Assembly: GCA_041584055.1 (NCBI GenBank)
Contig: JBFHER010000053.1
Span: 1-17,954 of the forward strand
DNA: 17,954 nucleotides
Source: JBFHER01 sp041584055
Lineage (GTDB): Bacteria > Bacteroidota > Bacteroidia > Bacteroidales > UBA5342
Direction: 5' to 3'
A program made the translations under genes and the position numbers. Positions 7,025 to 15,800 of the stretch are shown here, one piece after another; position 1 is the first letter of the stretch, and every line of letters begins with the position of its first letter. The notes beneath the pieces are model-generated. The model was not told where the DNA came from and searched no databases. It saw only the letters and a list, made by a program, of their open reading frames with translations.

Positions 7025-8971
7025 CTACCAACCCGGATTTTGTTTCAACGCAGGGTTTTGTCCTATTTGTGCAGATGGAATTGGATCCAGATAATTCATC
7101 TTTGCAAACAAGCGGTTAGAAGCAGGATTAATTATTAAAGCACCGGCCTTTGTTTTTGCAATACCAGAATAGGTCGAAACACTTGCTTCAGCTGTGGTCA
7201 ATCCAAATGACCAGGTTTCTGGTGTATATAATGGATCACCATCCCTTGGATCAATTGCATTAACATACTCTGTATCATCAGCACCGTACTTAATATAAGT
7301 AACACAGATATCATGTTTCAATTCAGTTTCAGCAATGCCCCAGCGTTTTAAATCATCAAAACGGAAACCTTCCCCAAACAATTCAATGCCACGTTCACGA
7401 CGGATTTCACCCAACATCGTTAAATCGCTAAAAGGTGCAATTAAGGCGTTGGTTAAAGGTGCTACACCTGAACGTTCTCTGATTTTATTGATTGAGATAT
7501 TGAGGTCGCCATCAGAAATTGAACCATTCCCCAATTCACAGGTTGCTTCCGCATAAATAAGAAGAATTTCTGCATAACGAATAATCGGACAGTTAAACGC
7601 CTCATACCTTGTATCACGATTGATATTTTCAAAGGTAAACTTATTGCCCATGTAACCCATGTTACGACCATTTACCTCACTTCTTAACTGAGGTGAATAG
7701 CGGTAGTCATAATCAACACCACTTTCCTCAAAAGGAACACCGTATTGTGCACCTCCACCCTGAGACGTATTTGGGCTATTCCACCCCCAATACTGTCTAA
7801 AAGGAATTTTATTTAAACCTGTCAATCGCAGATCTCTGTTTTGATACTCATGGAGAATGCTATCATAGCCTTCAAAAACGGTAGAGTGCTGTACTGGCAG
7901 TCCATCCGTACACAAGTACATGTCCATTAATTTACGTGTTGGGCAAACAGGGTGGCTATGTGTCAGGTTCTGGTTGATTCGACGATAATTATAATCGAAT
8001 ACTGCTTGAAAGATAAACTCCTTATTATCTGCTTTTGTAAGTCCAGCTGGGTTATTATCAGGCTCTAGATTAAAAAAGTAATAAAGGTGTCTCTCACCAA
8101 AATGATCAGTTGGAAGTGTTTCTACAGCCTGAAGTTCTGCACGTTTATCCCATAATTCAAATTGACCACCATCAATGATCTCTTTTGATAAGGTTTTTGC
8201 ATCTGTAAGCATCTGTGTAACACTTGGATACCCTGCAGGTTTTACACTACCGGCTCCAACAGAGCTACCGTCACCATCAAGGAATGCATTGTCAGCATAT
8301 TTCTCCCAGGTACCTTCGAATAACAATACATGGGCTTTTAAGGATTTTGCTGCTTCTTTCGTAATTCTTCCTTGCTCACCATCACTCATATCAGCTACTG
8401 ACCGCAAGTTAGGCAATGCGGCGTCAATGTCACTAAGAATCTGAGCAACCACCTCGTACCTACTGTTTCTTGGGGCATACAATTCCTCAGAATCAACACT
8501 TAAAGCACGTGTAACAATTGGCACTCCTCCAAACCTTTTGAGAAGCTTTAAATGGTGCCATGCTCTAAAAAAGTAAGCAACAGAAACATATTCAGAGATG
8601 TCTCCATCGCCTTCATAATCGGCTGCTTTCTCAATTAATTGATTTGGGTAACGTAAATACTTATAGTTATTTGTCCAGATTTCGTCAGAAGATGGAATCG
8701 TTGTATAACCATTTCCATAAACAATATCCCCACCATAACCAATATTACCTGAAAGGTCAGAACCGGCATCCCCATAGTCAAAACCTAAACGGGTGTAAAA
8801 GAAGTTTGAAGCAGCTTCAAAATCAGCAGGGGTCTTAAAATATACTGCTTCTGACAACTCATCTAATGGTCCTTTGTCTAAATAGTCATTACAACTGCTA
8901 AATAGCAAGCCTAAGAACACAAATATAAATGAGGTTAACTTTAAAAATCGATTTCTATTTTTCATTTTCAT
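7025..8971 (-). CDS. susD: SusD/RagB-family nutrient-binding outer-membrane lipoprotein
   Basis: This 648-residue surface lipoprotein captures oligosaccharides and closes over its SusC partner. The signal peptide ends at a lipobox, LLFSSC, with Cys27 followed by NDYLDKGPLDELSEAVYF, the characteristic SusD N-terminus. Tetratricopeptide-like helices follow (EYVSVAYFFRAWHHLKLLKRFGGVPIV region). The C-terminal signature is complete: YAEILLIYAEA, then INKIRERSG, RRERGIELFGEGFRFDDLKRW at about residue 520, and the terminal QNPGW. At 648 residues it is somewhat longer than many SusDs (about 550), with a tyrosine- and asparagine-rich loop region around residues 320-430 that may shape the glycan site. 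It begins 17 bases after the susC stop, so the two are co-transcribed, and it ends before the strong terminator. The symbol denotes the family, not a proven starch role. Confidence 0.96.
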   Translation of the reverse strand: MKMKNRNRFLKLTSFIFVFLGLLFSSCNDYLDKGPLDELSEAVYFKTPADFEAASNFFYTRLGFDYGDAGSDLSGNIGYGGDIVYGNGYTTIPSSDEIWTNNYKYLRYPNQLIEKAADYEGDGDISEYVSVAYFFRAWHHLKLLKRFGGVPIVTRALSVDSEELYAPRNSRYEVVAQILSDIDAALPNLRSVADMSDGEQGRITKEAAKSLKAHVLLFEGTWEKYADNAFLDGDGSSVGAGSVKPAGYPSVTQMLTDAKTLSKEIIDGGQFELWDKRAELQAVETLPTDHFGERHLYYFFNLEPDNNPAGLTKADNKEFIFQAVFDYNYRRINQNLTHSHPVCPTRKLMDMYLCTDGLPVQHSTVFEGYDSILHEYQNRDLRLTGLNKIPFRQYWGWNSPNTSQGGGAQYGVPFEESGVDYDYRYSPQLRSEVNGRNMGYMGNKFTFENINRDTRYEAFNCPIIRYAEILLIYAEATCELGNGSISDGDLNISINKIRERSGVAPLTNALIAPFSDLTMLGEIRRERGIELFGEGFRFDDLKRWGIAETELKHDICVTYIKYGADDTEYVNAIDPRDGDPLYTPETWSFGLTTAEASVSTYSGIAKTKAGALIINPASNRLFAKMNYLDPIPSAQIGQNPALKQNPGW

Positions 8972-8988
8972 TCTTTTATTAGTTACGA

Positions 8989-11900
8989 TTAAAATGTCAG
9001 CTCTAAACTGAATATTAAGTTAGAAAAGTAAGGATAAGCATCCCCATTATGCTGATTGCTACCAGCTTCAGGATCTAATCCATCCTTTACGTTAGAGATA
9101 GTAAATAAATCGTTACCAGTTGCAGAAATCCTTAATCTTTCAATACCAGCTTTCATGGTTATATCCTTTGGTAAAGTATAACCCAGCGTTATCACTTTAG
9201 CACGCAAATATCTGGTTTTCATAACATTAATATCATTCGGCTGTGCATAATTCCAGTTTTTTCTGGTACCATTATAAAATACTGCTGGAAGATCAGCACC
9301 TGTATTTTCAGGAGTCCAGGTATCTGTAACAAAATACGGGTTCTGATTCATCCACCAAGCTCTAAATGGGTAACCAAGTGTTCCAGTACGGATTGTATAC
9401 TGTTGTCCAACACCCTGTAAGAATGAGTAGAAATCAAATCCTTTCCATTCTAAGCCCAGGTTAATTCCAAAACTATAATGTGGATTTGCATCGCCAAAAT
9501 AAACAAGGTCATCTTTGTTAATAACGCCATCATCGTTGGCATCTTTACGTGCTACAGTACCAGGTACTAAACGATTAACGCTGTTGTAAGCAGGAACGAA
9601 GTTATTTGGTTTCATAACATTATGATCCGCAGGATCCACAAAGCCATATTTGTTATAATATTCCAAAACTTCGGCTTCAGTTTGCATGATACCATCAGTT
9701 TCGAACACATAGATTGCATTTAATGGTTTGCCTTCAATAATCTCATTACTAGATGCATAATTTACGCCATAATCGATGTCTGTTGCACCTTCCATACGTG
9801 TTACCTCGCTGCGGCTATCCCATGTTGAAATGCCAATGTTGTATTTTAGTGCACCAACCTTGTCTCTCCAGTTCAATGAAACTTCAAACCCATTGGTATT
9901 AAAATCACCACTGTTTGTTTCAGGAGCAGCTATCCCTAGAATCTCAGGATATGTAATACCAATTAACATGTCATTATTCTGACGGTGGAAAAGTTCCACT
10001 GTTCCACTTAAGCGAGAATTAAGGATTGCAAAATCAAGACCTATGTTAGAGTTTTCGATACGCTCCCAGGTCCGTTCAGTGGTTGTTAAACTGGAAACAT
10101 AAGCAGTACTATAGATACTTGGGGACGTTCCGAAATAAGTTTGCCCTGTTGTGATGGTGGAAATATAGTCATACATACCAATTCCTGACTTTGAACCAGT
10201 TTCACCATAGGATGCACGAATTTTCAAATTATCAAAAAATCCATCTTTTAGAAAATCCATCTCTGATAAGCGGATACCTGCAGAAGCATTAAAGAAATTA
10301 GCATACTTATATCCTTCGGCAAAACGTGAGGTACCATCCCTACGTACCAAAGCTTCAACCAGATAAATACCATTGTAATCATAATTCACCCTTGAAATAT
10401 AAGAAATCAAACTTTCAGAGTTAGTTCCAGAATTCCTGTATTTGGTAGTACTTGTTCCTCCATTAGTCATTGAAGCAGGATCACCGGTATTCAGATCATC
10501 AAGTTGTTCAGAAAGCATACCTTTTCTATACATGTTATATTGAATACCATCGTATTCTTCCCATGTAGAACCAGCCATTAAGCCTAGATTGTGATTTCCA
10601 AAAGAATGTCTATAGTTAGCTTGGATGTTATGATTTTGAAAATTATTTTTTTGTAAATTGACATTTACAGATGTATTTGGCATGGTAGGACTTTCCTCTG
10701 CAAAATTTCCTTCCCAATCATACCAAGTAACTGTATTTATTCTGTCAGTATTATCAATTCTTGTCAAACTAACGTTTCCTCTATACAGTACTGAGAAGCC
10801 CCTAATATACTTGTCCAAATCAAATGTGATACCTCCTTGTAAACGGAATGCATCCAAAGTAGTTTTGGTACGACCTCCTTCTGCCAGTTTTGCAGGAATA
10901 TTGTTACCCCATGGAGCGTAGTATTGTCCATAAGGGTTGTATGTAGGATAGAAGGCAGGATTCTGTAGTCCTTCCCCAACACCTTGCGAAGGCTCATCTG
11001 TCAACCTATGGTCGAAAGAAACGCTAAAATCAGTTTTCACAACGTCACTCACTTCATAATTAACATTGGTCCGGAAATTTAGTTTTTTCGCACCGTCATA
11101 AGCATGTTGCATTGAAGAACGCTCATCAGCATAACCAAGTGATGTTCTATAAGTTGTTTTATCATTACCCCCTGACAAAGATAAATTATGTCTTTGAGAC
11201 AATGTGGTTCCAAATATCTCATCATAATAATTGTTGTCCGCAAAATAAGTTTCATTTCCATTCCATGCATAGGATTCAGGTGCCAATGGAAGCGTTTGAT
11301 CTGAGATCATTTGCCACTCATCCTGTGTAAAAAAACGACCGGTAAAAGGACCCGTTTTTGTTGCTCCTGTTTCGTCAACATATTCAACCATATCATTTCG
11401 CCCTCCGAGCAACCACAAATCAGCTAACTCCTTAAAGCTTGCAATTGGATAATCATCGGCAAAATTAAACTGTGCATCGCCTTTATACTCTACTTTTAAC
11501 GCACCAGACTTACCTTGTTTCGTAGTAATAAGGATTACACCGCCCGCTGCTTTTGTACCATAAATTGCTGCTGAACCATCTTTCAATACTGAAATGTTTT
11601 CAATATCGTTGGAATTAATCGTAGCCATTTGGGTGGTATTAATTTCCAGTCCATCCAATAAAATAAGCGGATCAACACCGTTTACAGAGATATCTCCACG
11701 TATTTTAATGTCGATTCCCTCGTTTCCCGGACGACCAGCAGTACGTGTTACAACAACACCGGCAACTTCACCCTGAAGTGCCAAAGCAGCACTGGATGTT
11801 CCCTTGGATTTCATAATCTGGTCACCTTTTACCTGTGTTACGGCACCCGTCATTGTTGCTTTTTTCTGAGCTCCATACCCCACAACGATTACTTCATCCA

Positions 11901-12228
11901 ATCCCAGCGCATCGGTTTGCATTGTTACATTTATTGTGGATTGGGAGCCCACAACAATTTCCTGTGTAACCATACCAATGAAAGAGAAGACCAAAACACT
12001 TTGGTTAGAAACACCAGAGATGGTATAAATTCCTTCCAGGTTTGTAATTGTGCCGGAAGAAGCTCCCTTCACCATCACTGCAACACCAGGAAGAGGTACA
12101 TTTTCGCTATCAACAATCTTCCCAGCTATCGTCCTTTGTTGCGCAAAAGCAAATGTGCCCATTGAAACAAAGACTACAACCAGCGTTAAAAAGCGAATTG
12201 CTTTTAAAAAATTTTGTTTGTTTTTCAT
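8989..12228 (-). CDS. susC: SusC/RagA-family TonB-dependent outer-membrane transporter
   Basis: This 1079-residue protein imports glycan fragments across the outer membrane, driven by TonB. In order: a signal peptide (residues 1-30, ending TFAFAQ); a carboxypeptidase-D-regulatory-like beta-sandwich (about 31-108, QRTIAGKIVDSENVPLPGVAV); a TonB-box-like DEVIVVGYG (111-119), the SusC hallmark; the plug domain with SSAALALQGEVAGVVV, IKIRGDISVNG, LILLDGLE and ISVLKDGSAAIYGTKAAGGV; then the 22-strand barrel ending in Phe (FSLELTF), as BAM substrates do. There is no N-terminal signalling (FecR-interacting) domain, so control by a hybrid two-component or other regulator outside the window is more likely than ECF sigma/anti-sigma control. 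Length and motifs are intact. The ATG at 12228 gives a proper signal peptide. It forms an operon with susD. Confidence 0.97.
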   Translation of the reverse strand: MKNKQNFLKAIRFLTLVVVFVSMGTFAFAQQRTIAGKIVDSENVPLPGVAVMVKGASSGTITNLEGIYTISGVSNQSVLVFSFIGMVTQEIVVGSQSTINVTMQTDALGLDEVIVVGYGAQKKATMTGAVTQVKGDQIMKSKGTSSAALALQGEVAGVVVTRTAGRPGNEGIDIKIRGDISVNGVDPLILLDGLEINTTQMATINSNDIENISVLKDGSAAIYGTKAAGGVILITTKQGKSGALKVEYKGDAQFNFADDYPIASFKELADLWLLGGRNDMVEYVDETGATKTGPFTGRFFTQDEWQMISDQTLPLAPESYAWNGNETYFADNNYYDEIFGTTLSQRHNLSLSGGNDKTTYRTSLGYADERSSMQHAYDGAKKLNFRTNVNYEVSDVVKTDFSVSFDHRLTDEPSQGVGEGLQNPAFYPTYNPYGQYYAPWGNNIPAKLAEGGRTKTTLDAFRLQGGITFDLDKYIRGFSVLYRGNVSLTRIDNTDRINTVTWYDWEGNFAEESPTMPNTSVNVNLQKNNFQNHNIQANYRHSFGNHNLGLMAGSTWEEYDGIQYNMYRKGMLSEQLDDLNTGDPASMTNGGTSTTKYRNSGTNSESLISYISRVNYDYNGIYLVEALVRRDGTSRFAEGYKYANFFNASAGIRLSEMDFLKDGFFDNLKIRASYGETGSKSGIGMYDYISTITTGQTYFGTSPSIYSTAYVSSLTTTERTWERIENSNIGLDFAILNSRLSGTVELFHRQNNDMLIGITYPEILGIAAPETNSGDFNTNGFEVSLNWRDKVGALKYNIGISTWDSRSEVTRMEGATDIDYGVNYASSNEIIEGKPLNAIYVFETDGIMQTEAEVLEYYNKYGFVDPADHNVMKPNNFVPAYNSVNRLVPGTVARKDANDDGVINKDDLVYFGDANPHYSFGINLGLEWKGFDFYSFLQGVGQQYTIRTGTLGYPFRAWWMNQNPYFVTDTWTPENTGADLPAVFYNGTRKNWNYAQPNDINVMKTRYLRAKVITLGYTLPKDITMKAGIERLRISATGNDLFTISNVKDGLDPEAGSNQHNGDAYPYFSNLIFSLELTF

Positions 12229-12314
12229 AAAAATTAGAATTGGTTAAAAATGGATTAATACTAGTGATAATTATAAGGTTATAATATTGATCACCTTGAA
12301 TCTGTATAGGGATT

Positions 12315-12337
12315 AAAAAAACATCCTAGGGTGATGT
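12315..12337 (-). terminator. Terminator-like hairpin in the susC leader
   Basis: On the minus strand ACATC (12337-12333) pairs with GATGT (12325-12321) around a 7-base loop and is followed directly by six T (12320-12315). The stem is short (5 bp), but the T run is convincing. It lies about 87 bases upstream of the susC ATG and about 240 bases downstream of the promoter candidate, so it could act as a leader attenuator. If the true susC promoter lies closer to the gene, it may instead be a late terminator for upstream transcripts. Confidence 0.4.
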
Positions 12338-12381
12338 GTTTTTCTTTGCCAGCATCTTATTTTTCTAAAGGTTTTAACTTG

Positions 12382-12415
12382 CAGAATCCTTCTTCTGAGA
12401 TGAAGAAAGATTCTG
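12382..12415. other. Long hairpin in the susC leader
   Basis: CAGAATC (12382-12388) pairs with GATTCTG (12109-offset partner at 12109+300, i.e. 12409-12415), and TTCTTC (12390-12395) pairs with GAAGAA (12402-12407). This gives 13 bp with one internal mismatch and a 6-base TGAGAT loop. No T run follows on the minus strand, so it does not look like a terminator of its own. Placed 45 bases before the terminator-like hairpin, it could be part of a structured 5' leader. Confidence 0.5.
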
Positions 12416-12581
12416 TGTTAATTTTACGAACTCATTAAACAATTTACAAAACGAACTTTCATTACTTAAACTAACTATATGAATGTGATGCGTTTCTTTT
12501 TCTGAAATCATTTTAGGATATTGGTAAACTAAAAATTATTTAACATTTGTTTTTAATCGTTCATGTTTTTTAAGTGACATA

Positions 12582-12606
12582 CAAACTTAACTGATCGAGA
12601 TCAAAA
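12582..12606 (-). promoter_or_regulatory. Candidate promoter of susCD
   Basis: Minus-strand TAAGTTTG (12589-12582) fits the Bacteroidota -7 consensus TAnnTTTG. TTTTG (12606-12602) lies 12 bases upstream inside CAAAACAGG (+ strand), exactly as at the GH43 promoter. The gap contains the inverted repeat TGATC-GA-GATCA (12592-12603). Transcription would start near 12575, giving an unusually long leader of about 350 bases. The canonical -33 spacing is not met, so the upstream block may be a regulator site. Confidence 0.5.
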
Positions 12607-12618
12607 CAGGCTAGGATA

Positions 12619-12651
12619 ATTGTTGCAAATAATACCATATTTGTTGCAGAT
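12619..12651. promoter_or_regulatory. Phased direct repeat upstream of the susC promoter (candidate activator site)
   Basis: ATTGTTGCAAAT (12619-12630) and TTTGTTGCAGAT (12640-12651) share TTGTTGCA and are exactly 21 bases apart, two turns of B-DNA. The pair lies about 30-62 bases upstream of the -7 element, where a dimeric activator would contact the same DNA face. Related octamers lie upstream of GH43 and of the lyase-like gene. The binding protein is unknown. Confidence 0.45.
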
Positions 12652-12802
12652 TGCCATCTGAAAGCAGTATTATGCCGCATTTTAAGACAAAATGACACAA
12701 TTCTTTTTTAAGCGGCGCAACGGATTCTGCTTTAGGACAAGTGAGTGAAGGTGTAGTTAAGAGGGAGGATAAGGGTGTGAAGCTGAGATAGGATGAAGGT
12801 GA

Positions 12803-12844
12803 GAGGGCACAGGCGTGCGATTTTTGCCACACACTTATGCCCTC
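12803..12844. other. Imperfect hairpin after the lyase-like gene
   Basis: GAGGGCA (12803-12809) pairs with TGCCCTC (12838-12844), and the stem continues with two 3-bp blocks separated by mismatches. It lies 56 bases past the stop of the lyase-like gene, but no T run follows on the minus strand. It could stabilise the 3' end or be a weak terminator. Confidence 0.3.
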
Positions 12845-12899
12845 GATTTATCTTACTTAACAATCGTATTTATAACACTTTAATCATTAGAATAATGCG

Positions 12900-15800
12900 T
12901 TATTGTTTCATAAATAGAACAGTTTCACTTGTTGTCCCTGACAACTTAAGGATGTAAATACCTGCCGGTAGTTGACTTACATCAATGCTTTCGCTTTTGG
13001 CAATAAGTTCCGTGGTTCGTATGCTTACGCCAAGAGCATTGATAATGGTCGCTTGCTGTGCACCTTCATGCTTTCTTTTTACGATTAAAACATCCGACGC
13101 GGGATTTGGAAAAATTCGGGTCTTATCCTCAGCCGTTTTACGCACAGCCGTTTCGCTTTCAACCGTTAGATACACCGCTTCCTGAGCTGAGTTGTACTGG
13201 TTGTTCCCTGCTTGTCTGGCGAGAATAATCACTTTCCCTTCCGCCACAATATGAATCATGCCATCCACAATGGTGGCTACATTTTCATTGGTGCTGGTAT
13301 AGCTTAAGGGTAAACCGGAGCTTGCAATGGCTCCCGGATCAAAATCTGCATCGCCCACATATTTTACAGGCAACTCGTCAAACTGAATTGTTTGATCTTC
13401 TTTGGCCTTTACAAAAAAGTATGCGGCAGTCTCTGCAGGCTTGTAATTTATGTTGCCCGGCTGTTGCGCCAGCATAATCCCCTGCCCCACGCCCACAATG
13501 TGGCATTGATTATTCACGATTGTAATAACATTGGTATTATAGCTTGTGTAAGTGATAGGCAGGCCTGAACTGGCAATGGCGCCGGGATCAAAATCCGCTT
13601 CGCCAAGGTATTTATTGATTGTATTGAAGGTGATGGTTTGACTCTCTTTCTCCTTAACCGGATCTGTGTACAGGTCAGAAAATGTTCGGCGCGACAGATT
13701 ATCACCCTCCCATTCCACCTTTAAAGAATGGCCACCAGAGTTATCAAAATACTCCACCACCAATTCATGGTATCCTTCCGCAAGGCATAAACTACCGGTG
13801 GCTGTGGTTGCACCGTGGGTACCATCATGACTTACCACCCGCTTGCCATCGATGCTGATGCGTGACCCGTCGTCTGACGTTGTATAAAATGTATAATCTC
13901 CATCTTCAGGAACATTGAAATAGCCTTTAAATACCATTCCAAAATAGTCACTTGCCGCTGCTCCTGAAAGGTTAATGTTTTCAATGATACCACGGTCTGC
14001 TTCCAGCATGGTTTCAAAATCAGGAAGGTTGGTCCATTCTCCTTCGTAATAATAGTAGCTGATGCCTGCCACAGCATCCTCGGGTAAAGGGATGGCCTGA
14101 TTCTCACATGGACCGATGGCATACAGATCCTCCAGATTTCGCCGGGATATCCCCGGTCCTTCAAAGGTTACAGACAGTTTTTCTTCCCCTGTTTTCTCAA
14201 AATATTCCACTTTTATTTCATGAAATCCTTCGTAAAGACATGCACCACCTGAAACCTCTGTTTCAAGATGCAACCCATCATTATCCACAATCAGATGACC
14301 GTCTATAAAAAGACGGGATCCTTCGTCCGATGCCACATAAAAGGTGTACATGCCATCTAAAGGGATGGCAATGTAGCCGGAAAAAACAAATGCAAAATTT
14401 TCATTTCCCTGCGCAACATTTAAGGAAATACTATCATTGATCCCACTCACGACAGGTGTCAATGAGGAGAAATCCGGAAGCGCATCCCATTGTCCTTCGT
14501 AGTAACTAAAATTAATTCCGGGTGTTATGTAGCTAGGCACATCCACATCACTGTAGCCCCCTTCACAACTATTATCGCTTCCCTGTTCTATTTCAAAGCT
14601 GTTAATTTGGAATGCATTGGTAGCTCCCATAAAATGAACTTTCAAGGCCTGAACGCCTTTTTTAAGAATTATGTTACTACCCACTGTGTAATTTTTCCAG
14701 TCTGACAAGCCATTAGAATGCTCACCTCCGAAGGGAACAGTCAACTCTGAACTTATGTCTTTGTCCGCCACGCTGAATTTTATTTTGCCGTTGGCATTGG
14801 CCGCAGCGTAATTGATTGAAATATCATACAAACCGGTGGCGGGAACTGCGATGGTATACGTGAGCCATTCACCATTGGCGATATCCACAATGGCATACCC
14901 TCCTTCTGAACAGGTATCAATATCCACACCTCGTGTCTGCCGGTATTTTCCTGATGCATTGATGGCATCCGAATCGTGAAATGTTCGTCCGTCTGCTTCA
15001 CCTGAGAAAAAGTCGAAATTTTCTGCTTCCAATGTCCCCGGCACCTGATGTAAACTAAAATCAGGAACTCCGTTGGCAAAGCCGATGATCGGATCTCCTG
15101 CACATCCATCCGGACGATGAAATGTCAGGCCTCCCCATCCGGGCGCATCGGTCCCATCGCCCTCTTCACTGCCCTGCATCTTATAAGCATAATCGCGCGC
15201 CCGTTTACTCCATATTGCCGCCTCAGATTTATTCTCCCGTACCGTAAAGTGAGCCACAGGCATTTCATAAACAGGACGTAATATTCTTGCTTCACCCCTG
15301 CTTTTACGTTCTAAATTACTGGCCACCCAGGGATTAATTTTCAAGGATTGCCATCGGCCACAGCGCACCATTTTTTGCAAAAACTCGCCTGACTCCACGG
15401 TTGGTTCCCATGGCTCAGGCTGATCAGGGAAGGACATAAACTCAGACATATTGTATTTTGTGGTGTACTCGTAACCAAGCAGCAATCGATCGTCCAGATA
15501 ACTGTAAATATCCGTGCCCTGATTCCAGGCCACTTCCATCATCTCACCGATGGTTGCAACTCCTAAAGATGAGTGTGCCTGATCGCGGCTACTTTCCTGG
15601 CATTGTCCATTTTCGTAAATGTAGTGCTGAATCTGGTCGTCAAAACCATAATCGGGTATAGAATTTTGGCGTGATGCGCTGTATTCATTGTAATATTCAT
15701 TTGACGATGCCAATGGAACACCGTTATTCACTGCCGGCCCAGATGGGTAAGGCAGATCGTCAGCGCGATGCGGCAACCCAATGATCTGTCTCAAGGCTCT

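Larger units (their letters stand above)
12229..12899. other. Regulatory gap upstream of susC (671 bp), no gene seen
   Basis: This gap lies between the end of the lyase-like gene and the susC ATG. It holds, from high to low coordinates: an imperfect hairpin (12803-12844), a purine-rich stretch on the + strand (about 12738-12807), paired TTGTTGCA boxes, a promoter candidate, a long hairpin and a terminator-like hairpin. A 73-codon minus-strand frame (12832-12611) has no recognisable domain and overlaps the regulatory repeats, so I do not call it a gene. Confidence 0.7.

Noticed and set aside
12426..12457. ACGAACT repeated at 12426 and 12451 as an operator
   Set aside because: A 7-base match at a 25-base offset in an AT-rich region is weak, and no counterpart occurs at the other promoters.
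12738..12807. Purine-rich tract on the + strand as a triplex or origin element
   Set aside because: It is irregular, interrupted by T and C, and has no mirror symmetry or DnaA-box-like context.
12611..12832. A 73-codon minus-strand open frame upstream of susC
   Set aside because: It has a Ser/Leu-rich low-complexity composition and no domain, lies over the TTGTTGCA repeats and a purine-rich tract, and has no supporting promoter or ribosome site.
12803..12844. The hairpin after the lyase-like gene as a true intrinsic terminator
   Set aside because: The stem is interrupted and no T run follows on the transcribed strand, so I list it only as a hairpin.
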